NCBI GenBank assembly: GCA_965662575.1
Contig: CBFIHN010000010.1
Span: 1 to 43,779 of the forward strand
Length of the DNA stretch: 43,779 nt
Direction: 5' to 3'
DNA from: CBFIHN01 sp965662575
GTDB lineage: Bacteria; Pseudomonadota; Gammaproteobacteria; Francisellales; CACEW01
Each line of letters starts with the position of its first letter. Position 1 is the stretch's first letter. The position numbers were made by a program, and so were the translations under genes. Below the pieces are notes generated by a model. It did no database searches, was not told the DNA's origin, and worked only from the letters and a program-made list of their open reading frames with translations. Shown in pieces: positions 34,132-43,483 of the stretch.

Positions 34132-37100
34132 TTAGTAACGTACACAGTATCTCTTAGGGTTATAGCCCCACTGTTTACAGGGAATCTTACCGGTTTTTGG
34201 TGCTGTTACCGGCGGTAGGGTTGCTGAGGCTGAAGTAGCATATGAGGACATAAAGAGATGTTTATACACTGTACCAGCCCCATAGCTAAATTTTTTGCTA
34301 ATTTTTCCAATTGTTGCCTCAGCATGCTCACCCGGCGATCCATCAGCAGGGCTTGCTACTTCATCTGGGTCCGGAGGTGACGCACTAGCGTAAGTTTGAT
34401 AATTAGAAGGTTGTGCACCTCTTGGCGACAGAATGGGGTGATACGCAGTATTATCACCAGGCTCTACAACGGGGCCACCTTCAGGCCCAGTCATATAAGT
34501 GTCACCACCTACAATACTAGAACGAGCTTCATTCATAGATCCTGGTGCTAATATTTCTTTGAAGTCTGCATCTAATTCGGTTATTTCACCTTGAAGAGCA
34601 AGGCGCGCTGACTTGGCGGCTGCCAGAGATACCGAAGGAGAAGCAGCAGCACCCCTATCCGGGAGAGGCAAAACTGGTACGTTATCGGGAACTGAGTTAG
34701 CAGGGGCCTGAGGAGGGCCTGGGATTGAGATATCAGAACCAGAATCAGAATGTCCCTCCATATCACCATAGTCACCCACATTGGGAAGATCCTGAGCCTG
34801 ATCAAAGTCTGCATCATCTAAACCCGCTGGAATAGAATTTCGGGCAGAGGGAGGTAGGGAGACCTGAGCAGCAGGAGCAGCAGGGTCAGCAGGAGCAGAG
34901 TCAGCAGCCGCACCTAGAAGCAATGATAAATCTTCAGGCATAACTCTTCTGATACCAGAGGCACCACCAATTGCAGCACCCATACCAGCAGCAACACCAA
35001 GCGAGGCACCAGAAAAATGTTTTTGCCACCCTAAGCCAAGCCCTATCCCTTGTCCTGCAGCATTTCCAGCGCCTGCCGCTGCAGCACCAAAACCCACATT
35101 AGCAGCAACAGCGACACCCGTACTATAACCATCAGTAAGCGCTAACAATGGCGTTGATACAGCTAGACCTGCAGCTGAACTCACAACACCACGTGCTGCG
35201 GCTTCTCCTTCAACTCGATGATTTCCACTCGATTTTGCGGCACCAGCCGCTCCTGATGTGGCACCCGCCCCCAAACTTCCTATTATCATCGAATTTACAG
35301 ACCCTGGCCCAGCCACTAACATTGGTGTTACCAACCCAAAAGTAGCAGCACCCACCACCACTGAGATAAGAGATGCCAAAATATCAAAATGCCCACTCGG
35401 ATCATAATAAGCCAACGGATTGCCAAAGGCATAGGCAAAGCTATTACTGCCACCCGCGGTAAAGGGTCCCATCGAGTCGACTTTCATAAAGCTACCCACT
35501 GCTGGATCATAAGCACGGTAACCGCCTAACATCATCATACCAGTGGCGCTATCTTTCGATTGCCCACTAAAGCCGATGCTATTTTTAGTAATATCTAATG
35601 CCTCACGATTTTCAGCAGGGTTAGTGCCTGCTTTAGTCGGATTCAGATAGTCATTTTGCAAACCATAGGGACTATAACTATAGTGGTGTTTCAACTCATT
35701 TTGACTGTCATACACCGCGGCAACACCTTGGTGGGCATTGTAGTAATAAGCAGTGCCATTGGCATCAGCCTCGGTGGCGCCGGTCACAATCTTGGCGATA
35801 CCAGGCAAGAAACTGGCATAGATAAAGCGATCAGCAGATGGATTTTTTTGTCGCTTGTGTAATAGCTTTGTGCCACTATAAAAGTAATTAACTGGCTGAG
35901 CGGTTTGTTGATCGAGCGTTGCTTTTTCATAGGCCAAGATCCCGCCATAATCATAGCCGTAGGTGACACTTGCGGGTTTGCCATCTCGTGGATTAGAAAT
36001 AAATTTGACCATTTGATTGAGGTCATTGTAAAAATAGTGATTGCCAAAACCATCAACCAGGGTATTATTCAACCGGTCATAGTGGTAATTTTTGCCGCCA
36101 CCCATTTGATTGATATAGTCAGCAATTTGTTGATTGCTATGTTGAATCGATAAAATTCGATCTGGATAACCTGAGGTTAAGTCATAGGCATAGGTTGCTG
36201 TATCACCACCACTTTTATCACCCGATTTGGTAACAAAAGTGCTAGTGACCATTTTTAATGACCCATTACGCGTATAGCTAAACTGCTGCGCTGAAATAAT
36301 ATGACCAAAACCATCACGTGCAAACAAAAGCGGGTTACCACTTGCCGTGTAACCCGTTAATTGGTTTTGGCGATTGTATTGGTAGGCAAACGTAGCCTGA
36401 TAAATCAATGGTGGCGGTTGAGCCGTGGCCTGTAATTGTACCGTAGACTCAATCAACGCACCGGCGCTATTATAACGATAGCGGTATTGCATTGGTTCTG
36501 CTTTCGCACCGCTAGGTGGTGTAAAAGTTAATGTGGTCAATTGACCTAAGCGATTAAATTGGCGGGTAATTGCCACACCGGCCGCTTGTAAGCCATCAGC
36601 CATGTTCACACGCGTGCGACCATACGCTCGACCATAATGATCACGGGTAATCTGAATCGTCTGGCGCACCTGATTATGATCTAAGAATGACATATCGGTC
36701 ATGCCCAACACACCATAATGATAGCGGTAATGTTGATCTAGACTATCCTGCCACGCCAACACACCGCCATAAGGTGAATAGGTCCGCCCATAAGTGTAGT
36801 CATTACCAGGACCATGACTAACGGTTTGTGACACCACGCGCCCAACCAAGTTATGCTCTTGAGTCATTGAATAATCCCCCTGACTCATTTGCTCAAAGCG
36901 ATAATCTTTGCTGTTATAACGGTAAGAAACCGCCGGGGCGTTGCCACCTAGATGACCAGTACCTTGGTAAGCGTTGCCATAATTGACACGAGTTAACTGT
37001 CCAACGGGGTTAAAGCCCAAACGCGTTGTTTGTGATAAGGCATCAACATGACCTGCACCAGTGCCATCGATAGATAGATCACTTTGGCTTGTCACGCCTG

Positions 37101-40100
37101 CACCATCAACAGAAGTTAAGGCATCGCCAGTTTTATTGGTTAAAAAACCACCCAAAAATTGACCTTGAGCATATTCATTGTTGTAGGCACACGCATCATC
37201 ATTATCAGGCGAGTCAAATGGCACTTTACTTACACTGAGGCAAATGGCCTGACCAAGGCCATTGTAATGACGATAGAAAACTTTGCGAGACTTATCCTCA
37301 AGCTCTGGACTAATACTGGCAACCAACTGACCAACTATATTGTATTTGCGAGTTGAGGTCAGCCAGTTAACCTGCGAGTCAGTATTTGGCGCCAAACTTT
37401 GAGCATTAGGACTTAAGCCAGTGCTGGCAATCACATCATGCAATTCGTTGTATTGGTGTGATTTTTTCGCAAAATAACTGGATACCGCATCAGTTGCCGG
37501 ACCGTGATAACTGGCAAACGCTGCTGCTGTCATTACTTTTGGCGGTGTCTCAGTCACTGGAAACGCGACTTGCACTGCATTTTCAATCCATTTTTGTGGA
37601 TCGACAGGCAACAAGTCATTATAGACTGCTTTAAAGCTGGCAATATGATGCCCGGTTCGGATATTAGCCAACGCAATTGACACAGGTGGCACTGGTGTAT
37701 CGGCTTTCGCATGTGGGCTTTTTGAAATATAGTGCGCAGACAAAGACACCTTGACCGGCTGACCAGGATTCTTGCTGTATTCATCCGCCAAAGCAGGGAT
37801 GTAGGATGGACTACTTGGGTCCGTATACATTGCAGCTGGTACCGTCCAAATTTCATCATAAACGATATTTGATTGAATACCATCACCAGAACCTGGCAAA
37901 GGAGAAACATTGCCATCTAAGCCTGGGTGGACCACCGCCAACGGACGATTCAAGATATCGTATTGATGGTTGGTTGTATAAGCTATCGCCGGAACGGTAT
38001 ATGTACCACTTTTTGGCGGCGTAAAGCCAGGCGCCACTTGATAATGGGTCTTGCTGGTGACCTTACCCTCAACATCATAAGTCACGTAGCCTAGTTTACA
38101 TAAACCACTCGCCAAAAAGCCATTAACCCCTTTGCTTGATTTGAGTGATGGCTCACAGTTGCTGGCCAATGGCTGCCCCTCAGGGGCATAAGCATTATCC
38201 CAGCTGCTTAATACATGCCCCAAAGGACCATGCACACTTTCATGCACATAGCCAGTTAAGTTGTTTTTAGACAGCATATGTGTGGTCACTAGCTGCTTAG
38301 TTTTTTCAACACCCTGATCTTGATAAGTGACGGTTTCTAAGGAGGGATAGCCATATTGATAGCTTTTTTGTGCCCTAACCTTATAGGTATCGGCATCACT
38401 ATAAATACGCGCCTCGCGCTCTAACACTCGACCTAAGCCATCGCGCTTAGTTACTAAGTGAACCAAGTTACCGGTTTTGGCTGTCAATGTTCCATCGTCT
38501 TTTTCTGTCGATGGATCACCAATCGTTATTGGGCTGACCGATTTCAACGAAATACCCGAGGCACCATCACGATAATGGGTAGACCAAATGACTTTCTCAG
38601 GCAAATCCTGATATTCGCAATTGCCATAAACATCCTTTTTACATTTGCCATCAGGCCCCTTCACTTCGACTTTACCCAAAGATGTCTTAACAAATTTGCT
38701 CACCGCATAGCTATTTGCCGGTACCGTTTCGGCAATACTCGGCTGCTGATCAGCATTGGTTGCCTTAATGATCGCATTTCTTTGTGCTGAGGGCACCGTG
38801 CCATTGAGGTTACTATCTTGGCTATCATAATAAGCATATTGAGTGGTGAACGTCTTATGCGGCGTTAGAGAAAAACTTGGTTTACTCGGCTTACCTGACT
38901 GGTCACGATAATTTGGCATCACCTCCAAATCTAACGGACGCAAGACTGTATGTGTTTTTTGATAAATCCGGGCTTCTTGACCTTGATCCGCACGACCCCA
39001 GACATAGGTTTTATTTGATAGTGGATAACCCAACATACCTTTTTTTGCATCCTCACGAATGACAATCCCATCGGCCAAGGTATTTTTGCCCTCTTGATAA
39101 AAGTGTTCATTTTGATCACGACCAATAAAATAGACGGTCTCTTTACTATTCGGTGCCAATGCCTGATGAACACTACGCGAGTAAACGCTGATAAAGCGGC
39201 CATCATTCGGTGTACTGCTCATTGTCATCAAAGGAAAGGTGATAAAACACGCATCATCAGACTTAACATCAGATGAACAATTTTCATACACAGGTTTGCC
39301 ATCTGGCCCTAACGGATAGGTATTTTTTGTATCATAAATAATGGTTTTGGTTTTACCTGTATTGGCGTTTTTATAAGTCAGCATATTGCCAAACTTATCA
39401 AAGGTCTTATAGATAGTATTTCCATGATACTCACCATCTGGCATGATGCTCAAACTGCTATGAACCTTACCAATCGTGTAGGTTGGCGAACTGGGTTTAC
39501 CATCGGCCCCAACCTCAGTACCTGCTTGGTTTTGCCGACTATTGGTTGGCACATCGAAGCTTGGCTTTTGGCCCTCGACATAACTAACTGCCACTTTACT
39601 GGTGTGGCCGCCACTGGTGCTCACTGAACCTGAATCCGGGGCAACACTCAAGGTACCACCAACATTAGACACATGGTTAATCAGCCGCTGGTAACTATCA
39701 TAGAGGTTGACTGACTGGCTGCGAAGTGTTGTACCGATTTCATTCGCTTGATGGCGATAGCTTTTGACATGCGTGAAGAAGATAAACCGACTATCATGAC
39801 TACAAAACAAGCTCCCTTCACAGCTGGCTGCCATGATGGGTGTTGGACTATAGGATTCACTCGGATTTAATCCGTTGTAACCTGTATAGTTACGACCGCT
39901 CTTAAATTGAACCAACCCTCGATTGGTTGGGCTCGCACAGTTAGGATGGCCATCATCACTATCCGTCCCATAGGCGTAATTGGTCTTCACAAAGGCATCA
40001 TTCACACCAAAATTGCCATCAGCAGAGTGACACTCCTGAATCACCACCGGAAAACCATCCATCGGATTGTTCTTACTCACCATCCGGCCATAACTTAACT

Positions 40101-41031
40101 GGTAGACAGAACCGGTTTGTGATCGAATGGATTTTAAAATGCCAACACCGGCATCACCCTTAAAACCAGCACTACTATCATAATAGCTGAATTGTGTCGC
40201 ATAGGTTTTCCCATCGGCGGTTACACTGACCGAACTCAACTGCTCGGTGCTGGTGCCTAGCCCGGTCACATTGAGTTTTGTGGTATGCACTTGCCCGGCG
40301 ACTGTCGATGTAATGGTCACAGGCGAACTACCCATGCCGCCGATAGTAACCTGATTACCATAGTTATCGCTAATAGCACTCAACACATAATTGCCATCGC
40401 TTTGGGTATAGTGAAAATGAATTTCATGCCCTTTACTATCCTTAATTGTTTTCAGTACTAAATAAGGGTAATTTAAGCTTTGACCACAACTTGTTGGTAT
40501 AGTGTCCACATTGGGCTCTAAGAAAATTTCTTGATGTCCATCAGGATAAGACGCTGTCAAATTACAAATCGCCTCTGTGTTGCGACTAGTGGTTTTTAAA
40601 ATAACATTTTTTAGTTTGTTATAATTAAAAACAATCGTACCATTATCATTCGATGATTTACCTAAAAAGAAACTACCACCGGCACTGCTACGAAAGGTGC
40701 GCGCACTATAATAAGGCAAAGAAAAAGCCCAACGCGTAGAGACACGGTATGGGTTTTTTTTATCTGAAATGGGCGCATGACTATAGCTTAAAGCCAATGA
40801 AAACCCCCTCGCCAAACCATGTCCGGGCAAATGTGCTAATGGTATAGAGGCGCTTGGTTCACCAGTGCGTGGATCCACATGCATGGAAACTTTATTTGCA
40901 TAGTTCTTCGCTGGTGAACCACTGTGTGTCGAGGCAGTTAAGGCATCAGAGGACAGCGCGGCACCCGAGCAAGTAACTAACGCAATGACAAGTGAGGTAT
41001 TGAGCAAGCTTATTCGACACATGGGACACAC
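34132..41031 (-). CDS. Large exported RHS-repeat protein with unrecognised C-terminal tail
   Basis: A 2299-aa protein with an N-terminal signal peptide (about 1-28). An SpvB/RHS-like N-terminal region follows (VDPRTGEPSASIPLAHLPG, LALSYSH). A long central part with many YD/RHS repeats lies at about 1250-1800 (YNRQNQLTGYTASGNPL, YDRLNNTLVDGFGNHYFYND). The RHS core (GFSGQSKDSATGMMMLGGYRAYDP) closes with DPSGH, its Asp at 1877. Such cores form a cocoon around a variable C-terminal toxin. The 418-residue tail here is Gly/Ala-rich and hydrophobic at first, then Pro/Asp/Ser-rich, and ends in a Cys-containing stretch (KIPCKQWGYNPKRYCVRY). I recognise no nuclease or other toxin domain, and no immunity gene follows: murG converges 10 bp away. 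AAGGTG lies 8 nt before the ATG. Confidence 0.88.
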   Translation of the reverse strand: MCPMCRISLLNTSLVIALVTCSGAALSSDALTASTHSGSPAKNYANKVSMHVDPRTGEPSASIPLAHLPGHGLARGFSLALSYSHAPISDKKNPYRVSTRWAFSLPYYSARTFRSSAGGSFFLGKSSNDNGTIVFNYNKLKNVILKTTSRNTEAICNLTASYPDGHQEIFLEPNVDTIPTSCGQSLNYPYLVLKTIKDSKGHEIHFHYTQSDGNYVLSAISDNYGNQVTIGGMGSSPVTITSTVAGQVHTTKLNVTGLGTSTEQLSSVSVTADGKTYATQFSYYDSSAGFKGDAGVGILKSIRSQTGSVYQLSYGRMVSKNNPMDGFPVVIQECHSADGNFGVNDAFVKTNYAYGTDSDDGHPNCASPTNRGLVQFKSGRNYTGYNGLNPSESYSPTPIMAASCEGSLFCSHDSRFIFFTHVKSYRHQANEIGTTLRSQSVNLYDSYQRLINHVSNVGGTLSVAPDSGSVSTSGGHTSKVAVSYVEGQKPSFDVPTNSRQNQAGTEVGADGKPSSPTYTIGKVHSSLSIMPDGEYHGNTIYKTFDKFGNMLTYKNANTGKTKTIIYDTKNTYPLGPDGKPVYENCSSDVKSDDACFITFPLMTMSSTPNDGRFISVYSRSVHQALAPNSKETVYFIGRDQNEHFYQEGKNTLADGIVIREDAKKGMLGYPLSNKTYVWGRADQGQEARIYQKTHTVLRPLDLEVMPNYRDQSGKPSKPSFSLTPHKTFTTQYAYYDSQDSNLNGTVPSAQRNAIIKATNADQQPSIAETVPANSYAVSKFVKTSLGKVEVKGPDGKCKKDVYGNCEYQDLPEKVIWSTHYRDGASGISLKSVSPITIGDPSTEKDDGTLTAKTGNLVHLVTKRDGLGRVLEREARIYSDADTYKVRAQKSYQYGYPSLETVTYQDQGVEKTKQLVTTHMLSKNNLTGYVHESVHGPLGHVLSSWDNAYAPEGQPLASNCEPSLKSSKGVNGFLASGLCKLGYVTYDVEGKVTSKTHYQVAPGFTPPKSGTYTVPAIAYTTNHQYDILNRPLAVVHPGLDGNVSPLPGSGDGIQSNIVYDEIWTVPAAMYTDPSSPSYIPALADEYSKNPGQPVKVSLSAHYISKSPHAKADTPVPPVSIALANIRTGHHIASFKAVYNDLLPVDPQKWIENAVQVAFPVTETPPKVMTAAAFASYHGPATDAVSSYFAKKSHQYNELHDVIASTGLSPNAQSLAPNTDSQVNWLTSTRKYNIVGQLVASISPELEDKSRKVFYRHYNGLGQAICLSVSKVPFDSPDNDDACAYNNEYAQGQFLGGFLTNKTGDALTSVDGAGVTSQSDLSIDGTGAGHVDALSQTTRLGFNPVGQLTRVNYGNAYQGTGHLGGNAPAVSYRYNSKDYRFEQMSQGDYSMTQEHNLVGRVVSQTVSHGPGNDYTYGRTYSPYGGVLAWQDSLDQHYRYHYGVLGMTDMSFLDHNQVRQTIQITRDHYGRAYGRTRVNMADGLQAAGVAITRQFNRLGQLTTLTFTPPSGAKAEPMQYRYRYNSAGALIESTVQLQATAQPPPLIYQATFAYQYNRQNQLTGYTASGNPLLFARDGFGHIISAQQFSYTRNGSLKMVTSTFVTKSGDKSGGDTATYAYDLTSGYPDRILSIQHSNQQIADYINQMGGGKNYHYDRLNNTLVDGFGNHYFYNDLNQMVKFISNPRDGKPASVTYGYDYGGILAYEKATLDQQTAQPVNYFYSGTKLLHKRQKNPSADRFIYASFLPGIAKIVTGATEADANGTAYYYNAHQGVAAVYDSQNELKHHYSYSPYGLQNDYLNPTKAGTNPAENREALDITKNSIGFSGQSKDSATGMMMLGGYRAYDPAVGSFMKVDSMGPFTAGGSNSFAYAFGNPLAYYDPSGHFDILASLISVVVGAATFGLVTPMLVAGPGSVNSMIIGSLGAGATSGAAGAAKSSGNHRVEGEAAARGVVSSAAGLAVSTPLLALTDGYSTGVAVAANVGFGAAAAGAGNAAGQGIGLGLGWQKHFSGASLGVAAGMGAAIGGASGIRRVMPEDLSLLLGAAADSAPADPAAPAAQVSLPPSARNSIPAGLDDADFDQAQDLPNVGDYGDMEGHSDSGSDISIPGPPQAPANSVPDNVPVLPLPDRGAAASPSVSLAAAKSARLALQGEITELDADFKEILAPGSMNEARSSIVGGDTYMTGPEGGPVVEPGDNTAYHPILSPRGAQPSNYQTYASASPPDPDEVASPADGSPGEHAEATIGKISKKFSYGAGTVYKHLFMSSYATSASATLPPVTAPKTGKIPCKQWGYNPKRYCVRY

Positions 41032-41060
41032 CTTAAAAATAAAACATCTTTACAAATATC

Positions 41061-41066
41061 ATTATA
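41061..41066 (-). promoter_or_regulatory. Candidate -10 box for the RHS gene
   Basis: A perfect TATAAT on the minus strand lies between the terminator at 41071-41113 and the RHS start, predicting a leader of about 23 nt. The -35 position falls inside the terminator stem and has no good match, so support is partial. Confidence 0.35.
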
Positions 41067-41070
41067 GACC

Positions 41071-41113
41071 AAAAAAAAGAAGCGTTCTATTTTTTTCAAT
41101 ACAACGCTTCTTT
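41071..41113 (-). terminator. Rho-independent terminator between the secreted-protein genes and RHS
   Basis: A 10-bp stem AAGAAGCGTT/AACGCTTCTT (41077-41086 with 41103-41112) with a 16-base loop is followed on the minus strand by a run of T residues. It lies 20 bp beyond the stop of the 455-aa secreted protein and would limit read-through into the RHS gene. Confidence 0.85.
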
Positions 41114-41132
41114 GGTTAGCAGGGGTGAATTT

Positions 41133-42500
41133 TTACCGTAGGCTTGGTGGAGGTGTCGGCTTAACGGGGAGAATCTCAATACCATTATTGGGATCAGCCT
41201 TAGTAGAAAACTGGATTTGCAAAGTCCGCTCACCAGGGCTTTCCGGACTCCCAAAAGGATTACCAAAAATATCATAGCCCCACGCATAAAAACTTAACTC
41301 ATTTGCTGGGGTTTTACTATCTTCCACCAGACTACTGGATGACTCGCAAGCATTGTATGCATCTGCATAGGGAGCTGATATCTGATAACGATATACATAT
41401 GGCGTTGTTGGCATAGGAGCAGATGCAGGAATATTAAAAAACACCGATGCATCATGTAAACGAGTATAGCCCGCGGCCAAAAAGCTTAAGCTAACACCAC
41501 CAGACTGATGTTTATTCTGTTTCAGATAAACATGGTACCAAAGCATCTGTACCTGCCTATAAGTACATAGTATTTTATTAGCTGTATCTTTATTATTTTT
41601 TTCATCTGCCACCAGATCTTGCCATGATTCAGCATAACTATAGCACCGACCACCATGACAAGGAGCTCCATTCTCCCCAGGGAAACGAAACCACAATGCC
41701 GACTGCTTTCCCGACATAGAGCCAAATGTGATTTCATGTGGCATCATAATATTAACTGGGCGTTGAGGCTCGGCAATTGAAATACCCTCAAATGCAATCG
41801 TTGAAACTGCTTGAGCTTGAGCAGGGACTTTATAATTGTATTCAGAAGGAGACTTAGGACAAGCAAATTTATCATAACAAAGAGGCAAATGACTCAGCAC
41901 AGGCGACTGAGAAAACTTAAAATCTTTGGCGACGAATACTGGCTTACCAACCAAGTGAATTGTCCGAGGCTCGGAACAATCATTACCAACATCAGAGGCA
42001 CAGACTGTAAAGCTAACTGAACTAGCGTTGCCCACAATTGGCGGGACGGCAACGTAGACCTGCTGTGAACTGACAAGCGTCGACGCACCAGTCTTTGTCA
42101 AGCCGAGCGAAACCGCCTTTGAATCGTTAACATGATTTAACATCATGGCATTTGGCGGGTACTGGTAGGTGCCTAAAGGATAATTATTAGGAGTCTCACT
42201 AACATAAATAGCAGCACCCTTCCCACCTATTTTAACGTACCCACTTTCGCCGTTACCACCAATGACTTTATAACTAAACCAAAGCTTACTTGGATCAAAC
42301 TTTTGACCAACACCCCCTGATTTTATTAACAAAGGCCAAGCTTGCTTGCCATTGGCGTATAAAACCATATTAGAATCGGCTGGTGAGTTGCCCCCGCTAC
42401 CATTTATACCGGAGTTGGGTAACAGAGTAAAAGATGGGCCAGCAAAAGCATAAGCACTAACCGAGAAGCAGAAAAAACAAGATAAAAGCTTTTTATTCAT
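41133..42500 (-). CDS. Secreted protein of unknown function (455 aa)
   Basis: I do not recognise a family. From MNKKLLSCFFCFSVSAYAFA there is a classical signal peptide with likely cleavage after Ala20 (AFA|GPS). The mature part is rich in Gly, Ser, Pro and aromatics, predicted mostly beta, with scattered cysteines (for example CASDVGNDC and CHGGRC) that could form disulfides in the periplasm or outside. The C-terminus is proline-rich (PVKPTPPPSLR). The frame is open 16 codons upstream, but that part overlaps the previous gene and lacks a signal. The ATG is 2 bases after the upstream stop, so the two genes are probably translated together. It precedes the RHS gene. Confidence 0.75.
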   Translation of the reverse strand: MNKKLLSCFFCFSVSAYAFAGPSFTLLPNSGINGSGGNSPADSNMVLYANGKQAWPLLIKSGGVGQKFDPSKLWFSYKVIGGNGESGYVKIGGKGAAIYVSETPNNYPLGTYQYPPNAMMLNHVNDSKAVSLGLTKTGASTLVSSQQVYVAVPPIVGNASSVSFTVCASDVGNDCSEPRTIHLVGKPVFVAKDFKFSQSPVLSHLPLCYDKFACPKSPSEYNYKVPAQAQAVSTIAFEGISIAEPQRPVNIMMPHEITFGSMSGKQSALWFRFPGENGAPCHGGRCYSYAESWQDLVADEKNNKDTANKILCTYRQVQMLWYHVYLKQNKHQSGGVSLSFLAAGYTRLHDASVFFNIPASAPMPTTPYVYRYQISAPYADAYNACESSSSLVEDSKTPANELSFYAWGYDIFGNPFGSPESPGERTLQIQFSTKADPNNGIEILPVKPTPPPSLR

Positions 42501-42502
42501 AA

Positions 42503-43183
42503 TTAATACCCCAATACGATGGAAGTAACCACCTGTGTACGATTCCACCCAAAATGATAAGGGTTGCTCGCGTCTCCAGGTTTTGCATCAATATCGATCA
42601 ATTTAATCGGATACATTATCGGAAAATTTTTAAATTGAGGACAACCACTTATATTAGGTGTGACAAAATTAACGAACGCGGTCTTAGCAGCCGAGAGGCT
42701 ATGATCAAGCCAAGTCCCAACCGTCAACACACAAATTTCTCCAGAATGTTGAGGAGAAGTAATTGCTATATACCCTGTGGTCTGATGTACTTTAGAATTG
42801 GTACCTCGGCTTGCACCCTCGGTGATATGATGCGAGGCAATCGGAATATAAAGAGTCGCATGAGTGGTGTTACCTAAACTTGCCGCCTTCAAGTTCACTG
42901 ACCTGGGGATATTTTTAATAGTCGTATCACCATCTAGATCACAATTGGCCTCTCTAACGGTGATCTGGCTATTGACAGTCACCGTAGGAGCGTGTTGATA
43001 TTCGACAGTAGCCGGCTGAGTGCAATTCCAACTAATGTTATAGCTATTTGTTGTATTATTGTAAACTGTAAACAGCAATTCCCCTACATACCAACCTGGA
43101 TCTGCATAGACTGAAGAAGAAAAAAAACAAAACGAACATAGCGGCGCCGAAACCAAAAATAAAACTTTCTTTAAGTAATTCAT
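42503..43183 (-). CDS. Secreted protein of unknown function (226 aa)
   Basis: No family recognised. It begins MNYLKKVLFLVSAPLCSFCF with a signal peptide and probable cleavage after VYA (residue 27). The mature part is Asn/Thr/Ser-rich and beta-like (NNTTNSYNISWNCTQPATVEY), with five cysteines. The start is set by GGAG 7 nt before this ATG; an adjacent ATG at 43186 would leave only 4 nt. It is the first gene of a secreted pair and ends 2 bp before the next start. Co-location with the exported RHS protein suggests a surface or secretion role for the group, which is an inference from neighbourhood only. Confidence 0.75.
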   Translation of the reverse strand: MNYLKKVLFLVSAPLCSFCFFSSSVYADPGWYVGELLFTVYNNTTNSYNISWNCTQPATVEYQHAPTVTVNSQITVREANCDLDGDTTIKNIPRSVNLKAASLGNTTHATLYIPIASHHITEGASRGTNSKVHQTTGYIAITSPQHSGEICVLTVGTWLDHSLSAAKTAFVNFVTPNISGCPQFKNFPIMYPIKLIDIDAKPGDASNPYHFGWNRTQVVTSIVLGY

Positions 43184-43334
43184 CATCAAACTCCAATAAA
43201 TCATCAATTAATTAACAAATAGCTTAAACAAAAAAAATTAACAATAAATTAAAATAATAAAATAAATGATAATAATATTTTTTAATAACATTAATATCAT
43301 GCCAAAACCTAATAGTTAGACTAGTTGAATTAAC

Positions 43335-43360
43335 AAAAAATTTCCAATTTTTTTTTGGAA
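43335..43360 (-). terminator. Weak terminator-like hairpin
   Basis: TTCCAA and TTGGAA (43342-43347 and 43355-43360) around a 7-base loop, followed on the minus strand by A and six T residues. The stem has only two GC pairs per arm. It could end the transcript of the ATPase-like gene, whose stop is 124 bp upstream. Confidence 0.35.
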
Positions 43361-43365
43361 TCGAC

Positions 43366-43436
43366 TTGACTCACAAAGCATGTTACCGAAAGTCTGAATA
43401 GAAGATATCGTTGACTCATATTAAATGTTACCGAAA
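43366..43436. repeat. Two 26-bp direct repeats, operator-like
   Basis: Each copy reads TTGACTCA, six variable bases, then ATGTTACCGAAA: copy 1 at 43366-43391 and copy 2 at 43411-43436, a period of 45 bp. Twenty fixed positions match exactly, while the central six differ (CAAAGC against TATTAA). Conserved outer blocks around a free spacer are what a protein-binding site would show. They lie about 180-250 bp upstream of the secreted-protein operon. Confidence 0.7.
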
Positions 43437-43483
43437 TGGAGTATCCATAGGGGTCAAAGCAGAGCGACAGAAGCAACCAACGT

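Larger units (their letters stand above)
43184..43483. other. Very AT-rich upstream region of the secreted-protein operon
   Basis: 300 bases without a gene, extremely AT-rich in 43190-43300. Several AT-rich hexamers could serve as promoters for the secreted pair, for example TTGGCA on the minus strand near 43300, but no single choice stands out. It also contains a weak hairpin and two 26-bp direct repeats, listed separately. Confidence 0.55.

Noticed and set aside
34132..41031. Many antisense frames of 60-120 codons inside the RHS gene
   Set aside because: They are shadows of a long continuous coding frame with clear RHS repeats and carry no domain signatures.
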